Assembly: GCA_029339195.1 (NCBI GenBank)
Contig: JAPTJF010000602.1
Location: forward strand, 1 to 30,955
DNA from: Micractinium sp. NFX-FRZ
Taxonomy: Eukaryota > Chlorophyta > Trebouxiophyceae > Chlorellales > Chlorellaceae
Length of the DNA: 30,955 nt
Direction of reading: 5' to 3'
This document shows, in pieces, positions 30,002-30,955 of the stretch. The position numbers and the translations under genes are program-made. The notes beneath the pieces were generated by a model, which saw only the letters and a program-made list of their open reading frames with translations, searched no databases and was not told the origin of the DNA. Position 1 is the stretch's first letter, and every line of letters starts with the position of its first letter.

Positions 30002-30674
30002 CTACATGCTCGGCCTGCGGCTGGCGGGCGGCTTGGGCGCTGGCTGCGCTGGCGCCGGCGGTGGACGAGGTGGCCGCAACGTGAGCCCGCTTGCGGTGAT
30101 GCGCAGCCTGCAATGTGAGTGGGCAAATACATGCTTGTACGATAGGCGTGGGGGACAGGCTGGCAACCCAGCACCCTCACTCCCCCCCAGTTGCGGGCAG
30201 CACAGCCGGCATGATATCATCGCCGGCATCGATGGCGCCCTCTAGAGATCTCCTGGCTGCAACAACACCCGACAACGACTTTCACCTGAAGGGGAGGTCC
30301 GCGAACTCTGTCACCCATGAGGTGCTCAGCCGCACTATGAAGTGGTAATGCCTACAGGTGTGAGCGGGCAAAGGAGATGGAGGGCAGGCGGGCAGATGAC
30401 ACACCGGATGATGCGGTCATTTACAGTTGCGAGACTGGGGACATGCAGCATGGAAGCGGCTTGTCAAGGGGTAGCAGCTGCGCAGGACCATTCCGTGTGC
30501 CTTACTTTCCCTCCCCCCTCCCCCCGCACCTGTTCGGCGTGACATCCACTGCGACCACATCCCATGAGGCGTCGTGGCGACATTGTGCTGCAGTGCCGCG
30601 TATTTCTTGCATGAACCCACACTCCCATGGTCCACTGCTGAGGTTGGCAGTTGAAACCACACTTAACCATTTGT
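30002..30674 (-). CDS. Partial paralog of the metalloprotease: C-terminal domain exons
   Basis: Three exons read downward: 30674-30530, 30351-30286 and 30107-30002 (stop TAG). They match the last three exons of the neighbouring metalloprotease in order, phase and nearly in length (145/66/106 versus 139/66/127 nt). The protein reads KWLSVVSTANLSSGPWEC, then HYHFIVRL, then LRITASGLTLRPPRPPPAPA to a terminal Pro-rich tail. Splice sites are intact and there is no stop inside, so it looks functional as far as seen. Exons for the catalytic domain were not found in the last ~280 bp and would lie beyond the window. It could instead be a truncated duplicate; the sequence in hand cannot decide. Confidence 0.75.
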
Positions 30675-30955
30675 CTGCGAGAGGCAGGGGCAAGGGCCAG
30701 CGCACGTCAACAAGGGCAACGCATGACTCGATGTTGCCGTGCAGCCGCGCCCCCACCTCCCCCCCCCCTCCCTCCACCCCGAGCCCCACCCCCACCCCCA
30801 CCCGCCATTCTTGGTGCCCTCCACCCATACATCAGTCCTGTACAAACCGCAATTCATATGTACATCAACCTCTCCCTAGAGAAGAAGAAGAAGAATACGC
30901 CCTTGGGCGTGGGTTGAGGAAACCAGCAGAGGTGTGGGCCCCCATGTCGGGGGCC
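30675..30955. other. Upstream intron or flank of the partial metalloprotease paralog
   Basis: I could not find a counterpart of the preceding exon (WWSGGAEGRLLADMC in the complete gene). A C-rich tract at 30745-30805 and a GAA-type run near 30882 are present. The window ends in a 7-bp inverted repeat, GGCCCCC-ATGTC-GGGGGCC. Confidence 0.4.

Noticed and set aside
30937..30955. Perfect 7-bp inverted repeat at the right edge as a transposon end
   Set aside because: It is a single short GC-only palindrome with no partner copy, target duplication or transposase in the window.

Overview
The window looks like nuclear DNA of a green alga, most likely a trebouxiophyte of the Chlorella type. It is GC-rich, and its genes have many short coding exons separated by roughly 100-450 bp introns with GT...(C)AG borders. 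Several genes are followed by TGTAA, the chlorophyte polyadenylation signal. The proteins (ATG5, isopentenyl phosphate kinase, a PPR protein, a two-domain algal metalloprotease, a MYND-finger protein) are eukaryotic and plant/alga-like. No bacterial operon, rRNA, credible tRNA, CRISPR array or intact transposon is visible. Exon models were built by hand, checking splice phase at every junction.

Layout. Plus strand: (1) F-box/leucine-rich-repeat protein, 163-2231; (2) TVP38/TMEM64 (VTT-domain) membrane protein, 3116-4563; (3) large MYND zinc-finger protein, 5441-9348. Minus strand: (4) ATG5, 9665-12704, convergent with the MYND gene. Plus strand: (5) PPR protein, 12989-18463, divergent from ATG5 across a 284 bp gap. 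Minus strand: (6) phospholipid N-methyltransferase, 19297-20858; (7) isopentenyl phosphate kinase, 21106-22621; (8) secreted M12B-like zinc metalloprotease, 23557-28599; (9) the 3' end of a tandem paralog of gene 8, 30002-30674, which runs off the right edge.

Functional theme. Three genes touch membrane lipid or autophagy biology: ATG5 is part of the ATG12-ATG5 ligase that lipidates ATG8 on phosphatidylethanolamine, the methyltransferase uses phosphatidylethanolamine derivatives, and TVP38/TMEM64 proteins are relatives of lipid-scrambling VTT proteins. In a eukaryote this proximity may be chance. IPK phosphorylates isopentenyl phosphate, a step of interest in algae that lack the mevalonate pathway.

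Most unusual observation. Several introns in the PPR and methyltransferase genes contain decayed tandem copies of the neighbouring exon end, including its splice site. Examples are at 14381-14416, 14714-14762, 14818-14870, 17816/17921 and 19891-19954. This looks like intron growth, or gain, by local tandem duplication across splice junctions. A second theme is GC-rich triplet-repeat expansion inside conserved proteins: an Ala/Gly block of about 164 residues in ATG5 and a Ser/Gly block of about 137 residues in the PPR array.
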